From Bacteroidota bacterium (lineage in GTDB: Bacteria > Bacteroidota > Bacteroidia > Sphingobacteriales > Sphingobacteriaceae), in assembly GCA_013288465.1 (NCBI GenBank), contig JABDBT010000006.1, forward strand, positions 1 through 41,256: a stretch of DNA of 41,256 nucleotides, given 5' to 3'. Position numbers and translations under genes: made by a program. The notes below the pieces were generated by a model. It saw nothing but the letters and a program-made list of their open reading frames with translations. It did not search any database and was not told where the DNA came from. The first letter of the stretch is position 1; each line of letters begins with the position of its first letter. Below, piece by piece: positions 27,152 through 33,673 of this stretch.

Positions 27152-27195
27152 CGCGATAATCCGGGCCGGCCAAAACAGGGGTTTCCCGTGCCTTT
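27152..27195 (+). repeat. Repeat B, copy 1
   Basis: A segment with ATCCGGGCCGGC and TTTCCCGTGCCTTT, in the spacer between divergent res and rhuM. It matches 28695-28738 closely in the same direction, so the two copies flank the RhuM/SLOG genes as direct repeats. Confidence 0.65.
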
Positions 27196-27199
27196 TATC

Positions 27200-27244
27200 A
27201 CTTTTCAACACCCTTAATTAATTCATTTTGAATAAGTATATTGC
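27200..27244 (+). promoter_or_regulatory. Leader module shared with the Fic gene
   Basis: This 45-bp stretch contains ACTTTTC, CCTTAATTAATTC, GAATA and TATATTGC in register with 30278-30322, upstream of Fic. It ends 16 bp before the rhuM ATG. The TATATTGC part resembles the Bacteroidota -7 element (TAnnTTTG), so this may be a common promoter. Confidence 0.5.
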
Positions 27245-27260
27245 TACTCTTATTAGCAAT

Positions 27261-28295
27261 ATGAAAAGGAAGGTACCGCAAGAAAATAGTTTTGCCGAAA
27301 TACTGCTTTACAACACGCCTAACGGCAGCGTGAAAGTGGAGATATACCTGCAAAACGAAACCGTATGGCTTACCCAGCAAAAAATAGCCGACCTGTTTGG
27401 GGTGCAACGCCCGGCAGTTACCAAACACCTGAAAAATATTTTTGATTCAGGCGAATTAAAAGAAGATTCAGTTAGTTCCATTTTGGAACATACTGCGGCC
27501 GATGGGAAAAAATACCCAACCCAATTTTACAACCTTGATGCTATTATTTCTGTAGGTTACCGGGTAAACAGCAGCAAAGCAACGGCTTTTCGTATTTGGG
27601 CTACCGAAAGGTTAAAGGAGTATATCATCAAAGGGTTTACAATGGATGATGACCGGCTAAAAAACCCCAACAATGTTTTTGGCAGAGATTATTTTGAAGA
27701 GCAGCTTGCCCGTATTAGGGACATACGCAGTAGCGAACGCCGGTTTTATCAAAAAATAACCGACATCTATACCCAATGCAGCGGTGATTATAATGTTGAA
27801 ACCCAAACCACAAAAGCGTTTTTTGCAACGGTTCAAAACAAATTGCATTGGGCTATAACCGGCCAAACGGCTGCCGAATTGATTGCTGCACGCGCGGATA
27901 GTGCAAAGGAAAATATGGGTTTAACGACATGGAAAAACGCGCCGGGCGGCAAGATCAGGAAAACAGATATTGGTATTGCAAAAAACTATCTCAACGAAAC
28001 TGAATTAGAAGATTTGAACCGCATAGTAACGATGTACCTTGATTATGCCGAAAGCCAGGCAAGAAAAGGTGCGATGATGTACATGAAGGACTGGGTAACA
28101 AAACTGGATGCCTTTTTGCAGTTTAACGAGGAAGCCGTTTTACAACACCTGGGGCATGTTTCGCACGAAGTTGCGATAACGCTTGCTGAAAATGAATTTG
28201 AAAAATTTAGTAGTGTAAAGGATAAATTACTGGAAAGTGATTTTGACAAAATGATAAAAAACGCGACCGTGTTAAAATCGGGCAAGAAAAAATGA
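27261..28295 (+). CDS. rhuM: RhuM family protein (Fic-neighbour/virulence RhuM-type DNA-binding protein)
   Basis: 344 residues from the ATG at 27261 (MKRKVPQENS); a TTG at 27228 is less likely and would place the shared leader module inside the gene. The RhuM family signature is clear: VEIYLQNETVWLTQQKIADLFGVQRPAVTKHLKNIFDSGEL (N-terminal winged or helix-turn-helix domain), FYNLDAIISVGYRVNS and FRIWATERLKEYIIKGF. The C-terminal half is helical. RhuM proteins were first named in Salmonella pathogenicity island 3 and are frequent beside restriction systems; their biochemical function is unknown. The stop overlaps the ATG of the next frame by ATGA. Confidence 0.9.
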   Translation: MKRKVPQENSFAEILLYNTPNGSVKVEIYLQNETVWLTQQKIADLFGVQRPAVTKHLKNIFDSGELKEDSVSSILEHTAADGKKYPTQFYNLDAIISVGYRVNSSKATAFRIWATERLKEYIIKGFTMDDDRLKNPNNVFGRDYFEEQLARIRDIRSSERRFYQKITDIYTQCSGDYNVETQTTKAFFATVQNKLHWAITGQTAAELIAARADSAKENMGLTTWKNAPGGKIRKTDIGIAKNYLNETELEDLNRIVTMYLDYAESQARKGAMMYMKDWVTKLDAFLQFNEEAVLQHLGHVSHEVAITLAENEFEKFSSVKDKLLESDFDKMIKNATVLKSGKKK

Positions 28296-28537
28296 TAGCG
28301 GCAACCATAGGCAATACCGAACTATTAAAACTGCATAAAACTGCTTTTCTTTGCAGCCGTAAAATTTCTGCCGGCATAGTGTTAAAATGCTATGATTGGG
28401 CAGTAGAACTAAGGGAAAGCGGCAAATGTGTTATCAGTGGCTTTCCTCCCCTGGTGCGAGAATGCCGGGTAGGCCAAAAGCGTTTGCGTTCTCGTGCCTA
28501 TCCAGAAATGAAACCGTTACAAATTGTAACGGTTTGA
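28292..28537 (+). pseudogene. Truncated DprA/SLOG-like protein, cut by a repeat
   Basis: The frame starts at ATG 28292, overlapping the rhuM stop, so it was translationally coupled. Residues 1-51 (IGNTELLKLHKTAFLCSRKI, VLKCYDWAVELRESGKCVISGF) look like the start of short DprA-like Rossmann (SLOG) proteins that occur in Bacteroidota. The similarity ends at about 28446-28450, exactly where repeat A begins; the last ~30 codons are read from the repeat. The expected remaining nucleotide-binding part is not found downstream in any frame inspected. Family assignment is from memory of the pattern and moderate. Confidence 0.55.
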
Positions 28538-28545
28538 AAATGCTG
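28450..28545 (+). repeat. Repeat A, copy 1, with palindrome
   Basis: It starts CCTGGTGCGAGAATGCCGGG, includes AGGCCAAAAGCGTTTGCG and CTCGTGCC (28457-28498 is 40 of 42 identical to 29712-29753). It then has a palindrome with arms AAACCGTTACAA and TTGTAACGGTTT (28511-28535) followed by GAAAATG. Copy 2 is at 29705-29823. The CGAGAA/TTCTCG ends of the first part can pair. Confidence 0.7.
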
Positions 28546-28629
28546 CATCTTCGCCCATGCTGGTGTTATAGCCAACATGCCTTAGTAAGCCTTAACACGC
28601 ACGCTTGCTGTATCGTTTTTGCCGATGCA

Positions 28630-28671
28630 CGTTTTGTTGGTGATAACACGCAACAAAGGCCACGCGCACAA
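28630..28671 (-). repeat. 42-bp repeat, right copy
   Basis: This is the reverse complement of 21663-21704 with 5 mismatches. It also forms the right arm of a local inverted repeat: GTGTTATAGCCAAC (28563-28576) with GTTGGTGATAACAC (28636-28649), 12 of 14 paired. Confidence 0.7.
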
Positions 28672-28694
28672 ACGCACAACTCATCACCCCCTCT

Positions 28695-28738
28695 GTCGAG
28701 AATCCGGGCCGGCTACAACTGGGGCTTCCCGTGCCTTT
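28695..28738 (+). repeat. Repeat B, copy 2
   Basis: GAATCCGGGCCGGCT and CTTCCCGTGCCTTT match copy 1 at 27152-27195 with few changes, in the same direction. It lies about 50 bp before the antitoxin gene. Repeats A and B share a general plan (CGAGAAT, CCGGG, GGC, CGTGCC) and may be diverged members of one family. Confidence 0.65.
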
Positions 28739-28786
28739 GTTTAAATTAATAAATAGCTTTTAGCATAAAATTAATTAAATTTGTAT

Positions 28787-28990
28787 ATGGAAACATTGAT
28801 CATGCACCCCCAAAGTAAAGACCAGCTATTGGCTTTAAAGGCTATTGCCAAAGCATGGAAAATTAATGTCGAAACAAAAACAAGCCCTTACGACCCTGAT
28901 TTTGTGGCAATGATAAAAAAAGCCGAAAAAAGGGCTAATTATACCGAAGTTGATCCTAATGATATATGGGGCAGTTTAAACTTAAAATAG
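28787..28990 (+). CDS. Antitoxin of a YoeB-type pair
   Basis: 67 residues from the ATG at 28787 (METLIMHPQSK). An N-terminal strand-helix (HPQSKDQLLALKAIAKAWKI) followed by a basic/acidic C-terminal tail (KRANYTEVDPNDIWGSLNLK) is typical of short antitoxins in Bacteroidota (DUF2683-like). It should bind and neutralise the toxin encoded next and probably repress the operon. The toxin frame starts within its last 25 nt, so translation is coupled. The sequence TAAATTTG (28776-28783) fits the Bacteroidota -7 box, but it is too close to the ATG to be sure. Confidence 0.75.
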   Translation: METLIMHPQSKDQLLALKAIAKAWKINVETKTSPYDPDFVAMIKKAEKRANYTEVDPNDIWGSLNLK

Positions 28991-29247
28991 AAGAGTTGGC
29001 CGAAAGGCATATAAAACAGCATTTTAAATCGGGCGATAAAGCAAGTATTAAAAAAATTGAAAAAATACTTATTGAGCTGTCCGAAACCCCATATACCGGC
29101 ACCGGAAATCCTGAGGCATTAAAATATGAACTTTCGGGGTTTTGGTCAAGAAAAATAAATCAAAAAGACAGGTTAATTTATAAAGTTGAAGAAAACATCG
29201 TAACTGTTTTTGTCATTTCTGCAATGGGGCATTATAATCAAAAATAA
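28966..29247 (+). CDS. Txe/YoeB-family mRNA interferase toxin
   Basis: 93 residues of the RelE/ParE superfamily. The YoeB pattern is clear: PYTGTGNPEALKYELSGFWSRKINQKDRLIYKV, then VISAMGHY near the C-terminus, containing the conserved Glu, Arg and C-terminal His/Tyr used in ribosome-dependent mRNA cleavage. It overlaps the antitoxin by 25 nt. Its last codons run into a repeat (C1) that starts at about 29241, yet the C-terminal HYNQK is of normal length, so the gene looks intact. Confidence 0.88.
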   Translation: MGQFKLKIEELAERHIKQHFKSGDKASIKKIEKILIELSETPYTGTGNPEALKYELSGFWSRKINQKDRLIYKVEENIVTVFVISAMGHYNQK

Positions 29248-29330
29248 TTTCTCCAACCCTTGGCGAACTAAATCCCTCCCTGCCATTGCACACAACCAGC
29301 CGCACCCCAAGGAGGGAATTGAATAATTTT
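29241..29330 (+). repeat. Repeat C, copy 1
   Basis: From the end of the toxin gene: AAAATAATTTCTCCAACCCT, CTCCCTGCCATTGCACACAA and a final AATTGAATAATTTT. The same blocks recur in the same order at 32905-32988. It may act as a 3' terminator region because CCTCCC / GGGAGG-like arms are present. Confidence 0.6.
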
Positions 29331-29360
29331 CCCGAACATAAGCCACCCGCTATGATAAAT

Positions 29361-29585
29361 GGTTAGGAGTAGCTATTGAAACACCGTCAGCAGATAAGCT
29401 TCGGGTGAAATCAGGCAGAACAATGCAGGCTATGTGCGGCAGCAGGGCATAGGAAATATTTGCAGAAGGGTAAAGTGCACCGGCCACAAGCGCGCCAGGC
29501 GGGGCAACTGTTTCCAGCCCCGGTTCTGCCTGATTTGCAGGGCATAAGGCCATGAGCGCAAAGAAGCCTATTTGCTGACTTGATG
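29361..29585 (+). repeat. Repeat R, copy 1
   Basis: It begins GGTTAGGAGTAGCTATTGAA, then CCGTCAGCAGATAAGCTTCG. A perfect 13-bp inverted repeat AATCAGGCAGAAC (29409-29421) / GTTCTGCCTGATT (29523-29535) encloses a GC-rich core with GGGGC...GCCCC. It ends near TGACTTGAT. Relative to copy 2 it lacks a 12-nt piece after GGGTAAAG. Noncoding by the argument given under rejected items. Confidence 0.8.
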
Positions 29586-29704
29586 TTATTCACGGGTTGT
29601 TTGTTTTTTAGGGGTGTTCATGAGTCGCTACGCTAGGTTTGGTTACTTTCCATCGAAGGGAAACGGCGTAGCCTTCTTGAGCTCCTTAAAAAAACAAACA
29701 CCCG
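29586..29704. other. Inverted-repeat segment between R1 and repeat A copy 2
   Basis: No gene. Imperfect arms GGGTTGTTTGTTTTTTAGG (from about 29594) and the complementary CCTTAAAAAAACAAACACCC (ending about 29703) enclose a 70-80 nt stretch with GGTTACTTTCCATCG and a pyrimidine/purine hairpin. It may be a further small palindromic element or a terminator. Confidence 0.45.
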
Positions 29705-29823
29705 CCTGGTTCGAGAATGCCGGGTAGGCCAAAAGCGTTTGCGCTCTCGTACCTGTCAAAAGTTAAAGAAAAGCTCAACGAAGAGGAAAACGAAACCGTT
29801 ACAATTTGTAACGGTTTGAAAAT
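29705..29823 (+). repeat. Repeat A, copy 2, with palindrome
   Basis: CCTGGTTCGAGAATGCCGGG onward matches 28450-28498. The spacer is longer than in copy 1, and the palindrome with arms AAACCGTTACAA / TTGTAACGGTTT-type is at 29793-29817, followed again by GAAAATG. Only the central base of the palindrome differs (A versus T). Confidence 0.7.
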
Positions 29824-29876
29824 GTTGGCACCGGATGGTGAAATGCGAATGACCGACGTGGCTGAAGGATACTATT

Positions 29877-30180
29877 TTGGTAGCTATTGATAAACCGTCA
29901 GCAGATAAGCTTCGGGCGAAAGCAGGCAGAACAATGGTGGCCAAGTGCGGCGGCAGGGCATAGGAAATATTTGCAGAAGGGTAAAGGCAACAAGCAAGTG
30001 CACGGGCCGCAAGCGCACAAGGCGGGGCAACTGTTTCCAGCCCCGGTTCTGCCTGATTTGCAGCGCATAAGGCCAAGAGCGCAAAGAAGCATTTCGGCTG
30101 ACTTGATCTTTTGGCAACTTTTGTATCAAGACAAAAGTGGCTAAGCCTCCGCGGCTATGAGCGGGCGGATGCTCTCATTT
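29877..30180 (+). repeat. Repeat R, copy 2
   Basis: Nearly complete copy: TAGCTATTGATAAACCGTCA, GCAGGCAGAAC (29922-29932) paired with GTTCTGCCTG (30046-30055), then GACTTGATCTTTTGG, a terminator-like hairpin AACTTTTGT / ACAAAAGT around ATCAAG, and GCCTCCGCGGC. It precedes the Fic gene. In this copy one base of the left arm has changed (AATC to AAGC), which breaks a pair rather than compensating. Confidence 0.8.
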
Positions 30181-30350
30181 ACAACTAAATACCTTTCGAA
30201 GGTACAGCAATCTCTGCACGATGGGCGGCGAATTTGCATGGCGTTGACCTGTCGTGTAGAGATTGCTACCTTACCCCACTTTTCCACATCCTTAATTAAT
30301 TCTTCCCGAATAGCTATATTGCCTTCTTAATTGAATAAATAACGAGGGGA
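30181..30350. promoter_or_regulatory. Fic upstream region with hairpin and shared leader module
   Basis: AGCAATCTCT (30206-30215) and AGAGATTGCT (30258-30267) are perfect arms of a hairpin. The 45-bp module shared with rhuM follows at 30278-30322 (ACTTTTCCACATCC, TTAATTAATTC, TATATTGC), ending 28 bp before the GTG start, with purine-rich GAGGGGA immediately before that start. Confidence 0.5.
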
Positions 30351-31136
30351 GTGACTCAAAAACTAAAAATAATACCCATTAACCTGCTGGCCGAATACCA
30401 ACAGCAAGTTAATATTGATCTGCAAACCACCTTTAACGGGTTAAAAGATGCAGCAATATCAACAGGTACTTTTAGTTTTTACACCTCAGTATCATCTGTA
30501 TTTTCGAGCAAAATAGAAGGTGAAGACATTGAATTGGATAGCTATATTAAGCATAAAAAATTCGGCATTGAATTTTTACCGGACTATACCCAAAAAATTG
30601 ACGACCTATACAGCGCCTATATTTTTGCCCAAAACAATGTGCTGAATAAAAAAACCATTGCGAAGGCCCATGAACTACTTAGTAAACACATAGTTGCGAA
30701 GCATTACCAGGGAAAAATGCGTGTGCATAATATGTACGTATCTACCCCTGATGGTAAAATAGAATATGTGGCAGCGACACCTAATGAGGTGGAGAGCGAA
30801 ATGAAAAAACTTTATGCCGATGTTGATGCATTACTGAGCATGAAGATGGATATACGGGACGTATTTTTCTTTGCAAGCATGATTCATTTGGTATTTGTTA
30901 AAATTCATCCTTTTAATGATGGTAATGGCCGCACCGCCAGGCTATTGGAAAAATGGTTCCTTGCACAAAAACTGGGCGAAAAGGCTTGGTTTATACAATC
31001 GGAAAAGAACTATTATCAACAACACCAAACCTATTACCATAACCTAAGGGCGCTGGGATTAGAATACCAGGATTTAGATTATGACAAAGCGATGCCCTTC
31101 CTGTTAATGCTCCCAAATTCGGTTGGCGCCAAATAG
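30351..31136 (+). CDS. fic: Fic family protein (probable AMP transferase, class II)
   Basis: 261 residues starting at GTG 30351; an in-frame stop lies four codons upstream and no ATG is available before residue 70. The active-site loop H186PFNDGNGRTAR197 is complete, so NMP-transfer (usually AMP from ATP to a target hydroxyl) is expected. The N-terminal helix carries S52SKIEG57, matching the (S/T)xxxE(G/N) inhibitory motif, so this is a self-inhibited class II Fic without a separate antitoxin. It may have a toxin-like or regulatory role. It is flanked by R repeats and followed by a serpin on the same strand. Confidence 0.92.
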   Translation: MTQKLKIIPINLLAEYQQQVNIDLQTTFNGLKDAAISTGTFSFYTSVSSVFSSKIEGEDIELDSYIKHKKFGIEFLPDYTQKIDDLYSAYIFAQNNVLNKKTIAKAHELLSKHIVAKHYQGKMRVHNMYVSTPDGKIEYVAATPNEVESEMKKLYADVDALLSMKMDIRDVFFFASMIHLVFVKIHPFNDGNGRTARLLEKWFLAQKLGEKAWFIQSEKNYYQQHQTYYHNLRALGLEYQDLDYDKAMPFLLMLPNSVGAK

Positions 31137-31266
31137 TAAGCATTTTATTGGCGTTGTCGCGCCGCTGTCGCAGCAATGACATATCGTATATAATCAAATA
31201 CTTATTCCCCTCTGTAGCGTTCTCCCCCATTCCCCCGTAATAGTAAACAAACAATCACAACCCGGT

Positions 31267-32493
31267 ATGAAAAACAAAATTCACTTACTATTGCTAAGCG
31301 TTTTTATTATCGCTTCAACATCTTGTAAAAAGGACCTTTCATTTGTAAATACCGGAAAACCCCTGGTGCTTACCGCCGATGAGCAGCAAATGGCTGTTGC
31401 CGATAATTCGTTTAATTTTAAACTATTCAATAATATAGCAGCCACTAACAGCAACAATACCAACTTATTGCTGTCGCCTTTAAGTGTAAGTATAGCTATG
31501 GCAATGGCCGTTAACGGCAGCAACAGCGCAACATTAAATGCTATTAACAACACCATGAACTTTAACGGGTTTACGCAAATACAGCTGAATAGTTATTATA
31601 ACAACCTGGTTACCAACCTGCCACTGCTCGACCCAAACACTACCTTAAAAATTGCCAACTCCATTTGGTACACGCAAACCCTAAGCGTATTACCACAGTT
31701 TTTACAAACCAATACGCAATATTATAACGCCACTGTACAATCGCTTGATTTTAGTAACCCTGCTTCAGTAAACACGATAAATAGTTGGGTTAACGCGCAA
31801 ACCAACGGAAAAATACCAACCATAATTGACCAGATACCATCAAACGCCATGATGTACCTCATAAACGCTATTTATTTTAAAAGCACCTGGAAAGATCGTT
31901 TTGATGTTGCCCAAACCAGCAAACAAACCTTTTACCTGGCCGATAATACCCAGGTGCGAACTGATTTTATGACGGGCAAAATTGCCTGCAACACCTACAA
32001 CGATAGCACTATAAGTGTTTTTGAACTGCCGTATGCCAACGGCAGGTACAGCATGGTAATTGCGATGCCGGTAAATGGCAAAACGGCAGCCGGCCTCGCC
32101 GCTAATATCAACCAGGTAACGTGGCAGGGGTGGATGTCGAAATTAAGTCCTGAAACCCAAACCATAAGCTTACCCAAATTTAAATTCAGCTATGATATTT
32201 TGCTGAACAATGCATTAACCGCTTTAGGTATGGGCAATGCGTTTTCAAACTCGGCCGACTTTAGCAAGATCAGCGCTGCAGGCGGGTTACAAATAAACCA
32301 GGTTAAACACAAAACCTTTATTGAAGTTGATGAAAACGGCACCGAAGCCGCCGCGGTAACATCGGTAGGCTTTGTCGCCACCGTATCGTTAGGACCACCG
32401 CCTATCAATCATCCATTTATATTTGCTATCCGCGAAATGAGCACCGGGCTGATATTATTTACCGGGATAGTGAATAATCCGTTAAATAATTGA
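31267..32493 (+). CDS. Serpin-family serine protease inhibitor, lipoprotein
   Basis: 408 residues. A signal peptide with lipobox (ASTSC, Cys20) predicts a membrane-anchored extracytoplasmic protein. Serpin features: FNFKLFNNIA and NLLLSPLSVSIAMAMAVNGS near the start, NAIYFKSTWKDRF, LPKFKFSYD, and the hinge VDENGTEAAAVTSVG followed by the C-terminal NHPFIFAIREMSTGLILFTGIVNNP. The reactive-centre loop runs roughly from the hinge to GPPP; small and aliphatic residues (VATVSL) near the scissile position suggest an elastase- or subtilisin-like target, a weak prediction. It may protect cell surface proteins from foreign or own proteases. It lies 130 bp after fic. Confidence 0.92.
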   Translation: MKNKIHLLLLSVFIIASTSCKKDLSFVNTGKPLVLTADEQQMAVADNSFNFKLFNNIAATNSNNTNLLLSPLSVSIAMAMAVNGSNSATLNAINNTMNFNGFTQIQLNSYYNNLVTNLPLLDPNTTLKIANSIWYTQTLSVLPQFLQTNTQYYNATVQSLDFSNPASVNTINSWVNAQTNGKIPTIIDQIPSNAMMYLINAIYFKSTWKDRFDVAQTSKQTFYLADNTQVRTDFMTGKIACNTYNDSTISVFELPYANGRYSMVIAMPVNGKTAAGLAANINQVTWQGWMSKLSPETQTISLPKFKFSYDILLNNALTALGMGNAFSNSADFSKISAAGGLQINQVKHKTFIEVDENGTEAAAVTSVGFVATVSLGPPPINHPFIFAIREMSTGLILFTGIVNNPLNN

Positions 32494-32540
32494 TAGGGGA
32501 ATACCTGGCAGCTTTATGAAGTTTTAAAAAGACCGTCATT

Positions 32541-32870
32541 GGTTAGAAGTAGTTATTGAAAAACCGTCAGCAGATAAGCTTCGGGTGAAATCAGGCAGAA
32601 CAATGCAGGCTATGTGCGGCAGCAGGGCATAGGAAATATTTGCAGAAGGGTAAAGGCAATAAGCAAGTGCGCAGGGCCACAAGCGCACAAGGCGGGGCAA
32701 CTGTTTCCAGCCCAGGTTCTGCCTGATTTGCAGCGCAAAGGCCTGTGCGGCAGAGAAGCATTTCTGATGACTTGATTTTTTGGTTACTTTTGTATCAAGA
32801 CAAATAGTAACAGCCTCCGCGGCAACTGAGCGGCGGATGATCTCATTTACAAAGAAATATCTTTCGAAGC
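32541..32870 (+). repeat. Repeat R, copy 3
   Basis: The copy with the clearest 3' part. GGTTAGAAGTAGTTATTGAA, inverted arms AATCAGGCAGAAC (32589-32601) / GTTCTGCCTGATT (32716-32728), GACTTGATTTTTTGGTTAC, hairpin GTTACTTTTGT / ACAAATAGTAAC, then CAGCCTCCGCGGC and ATCTCATTTACAAA. It has a 1-nt insertion in the core relative to copy 2. It follows the serpin gene, so R2 and R3 flank fic-serpin as direct repeats. Confidence 0.8.
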
Positions 32871-32904
32871 CACAGCACTGGCGGCAAGGCGAGGAAAGCT
32901 TTAC

Positions 32905-32988
32905 AAAATAATTTCTTCAACCCTTAGCGGACTAACCACTCCCTGCCATTACGCACAACCAACCGCGCCCCTCCCCAGGAAGGGGATT
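32905..32988 (+). repeat. Repeat C, copy 2
   Basis: AAAATAATTTCTTCAACCCT, CTCCCTGCCATTACGCACAA and ATTTAATAATCT repeat the order of copy 1 at 29241-29330. It is found without a toxin gene before it, so it is an independent element or a remnant. Confidence 0.6.
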
Positions 32989-33183
32989 TAATAATCTGCC
33001 GGACGGCTATAGTGCAACCCCAAGTTTACAAGCTGATTATACATATTGGCGAAGGGTAGCGCCGATGGCACAAAAACGGTATTGTTGATATGTTTCTACA
33101 AAGGGGCAGGCCCTATGGGCCAGTCATTTTTTAACAGTGTTAATTCCTTAGTTTAATGACACTGCTCTGCGGAAACGATAATC
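32989..33183. other. Gene-free segment between C2 and R4
   Basis: No gene seen. Contains GGCCCTATGGGCC (33111-33124 area) followed within a few bases by six T residues, a possible terminator, and weak arms CAGTGT / ACACTG. Confidence 0.4.
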
Positions 33184-33224
33184 GGTTAGGAGTAACTATT
33201 GATAAACCGTCAGCAGATAAGCTT
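33184..33224 (+). repeat. Repeat R, truncated copy 4
   Basis: Only the first 41 bp are present: GGTTAGGAGTAACTATTGAT, then AAACCGTCAGCAGATAAGCTT. Similarity stops directly after AAGCTT, 29 bp before the end of the PIN toxin gene. Confidence 0.75.
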
Positions 33225-33253
33225 ACTACTTACGGCGGTGATGGCCTTTATAG

Positions 33254-33664
33254 TTAGCCCGATAAAAGCACACTTAAAAAATCCTCAGCGGTAATGACAT
33301 TAACTTTAGGAAAATCAATGGTTTTAACCGTATCAAAATGCCGGTCGTTGGTTACTAAATAATCAACATCCGCCGCAACCGCAATATCAAAAAATTTATT
33401 ATCATCAGGATCTGCTGAAATTGCGTTCCAGTTATAATAAACCTTTTGTGTAACTACGTCAGGCGATTCAATAAACGTTTCCATTACGATTTCCGCAGCC
33501 CCGGGAGCGGAATGCTGTTGTATGATTTCTTCATACTCTTTAAGAATATCTTCGGAAACAATAAGCTGATATTGTCCTTCGATAAAAGCACGCCAGATCG
33601 GCCTTAACCGGCTTCGCTTACCAAGCGAAGAGACAAGAACATTAGAGTCAAGAACAATTCTCAT
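33254..33664 (-). CDS. PIN-domain ribonuclease toxin
   Basis: 136 residues from the ATG at 33664 (MRIVLDSNVLVSSLG); a TTG at 33670 adds two. Acidic residues of the PIN nuclease are visible: LDSNV near the start, SADPDDNKFFDIAVAADVDYLVTND in the C-terminal half. It belongs to the COG1569-like group of putative toxins that cut RNA. The antitoxin gene lies 9 nt upstream on the same strand. Unlike the other cassettes, it is encoded on the minus strand. Confidence 0.88.
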   Translation of the reverse strand: MRIVLDSNVLVSSLGKRSRLRPIWRAFIEGQYQLIVSEDILKEYEEIIQQHSAPGAAEIVMETFIESPDVVTQKVYYNWNAISADPDDNKFFDIAVAADVDYLVTNDRHFDTVKTIDFPKVNVITAEDFLSVLLSG

Positions 33665-33673
33665 TGGCAAGGA

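Noticed and set aside
21663..28671. Complete transposon with transposase
   Set aside because: The 42-bp inverted repeats are suggestive, but no transposase or integrase is encoded between or beside them and no target duplication was recognised.
29350..30076. Minus-strand frames inside R copies 1 and 2 that encode similar Ala/Pro/Leu-rich proteins
   Set aside because: The third R copy has a 1-nt insertion that destroys the frame, and the protein composition is that of GC-rich noncoding DNA. The similarity reflects the DNA repeat, not coding selection.
28450..33224. CRISPR array suggested by repeated units in this region
   Set aside because: The repeats are long, few, unequally spaced and separated by genes; no short regular direct repeats with spacers and no cas genes are present.
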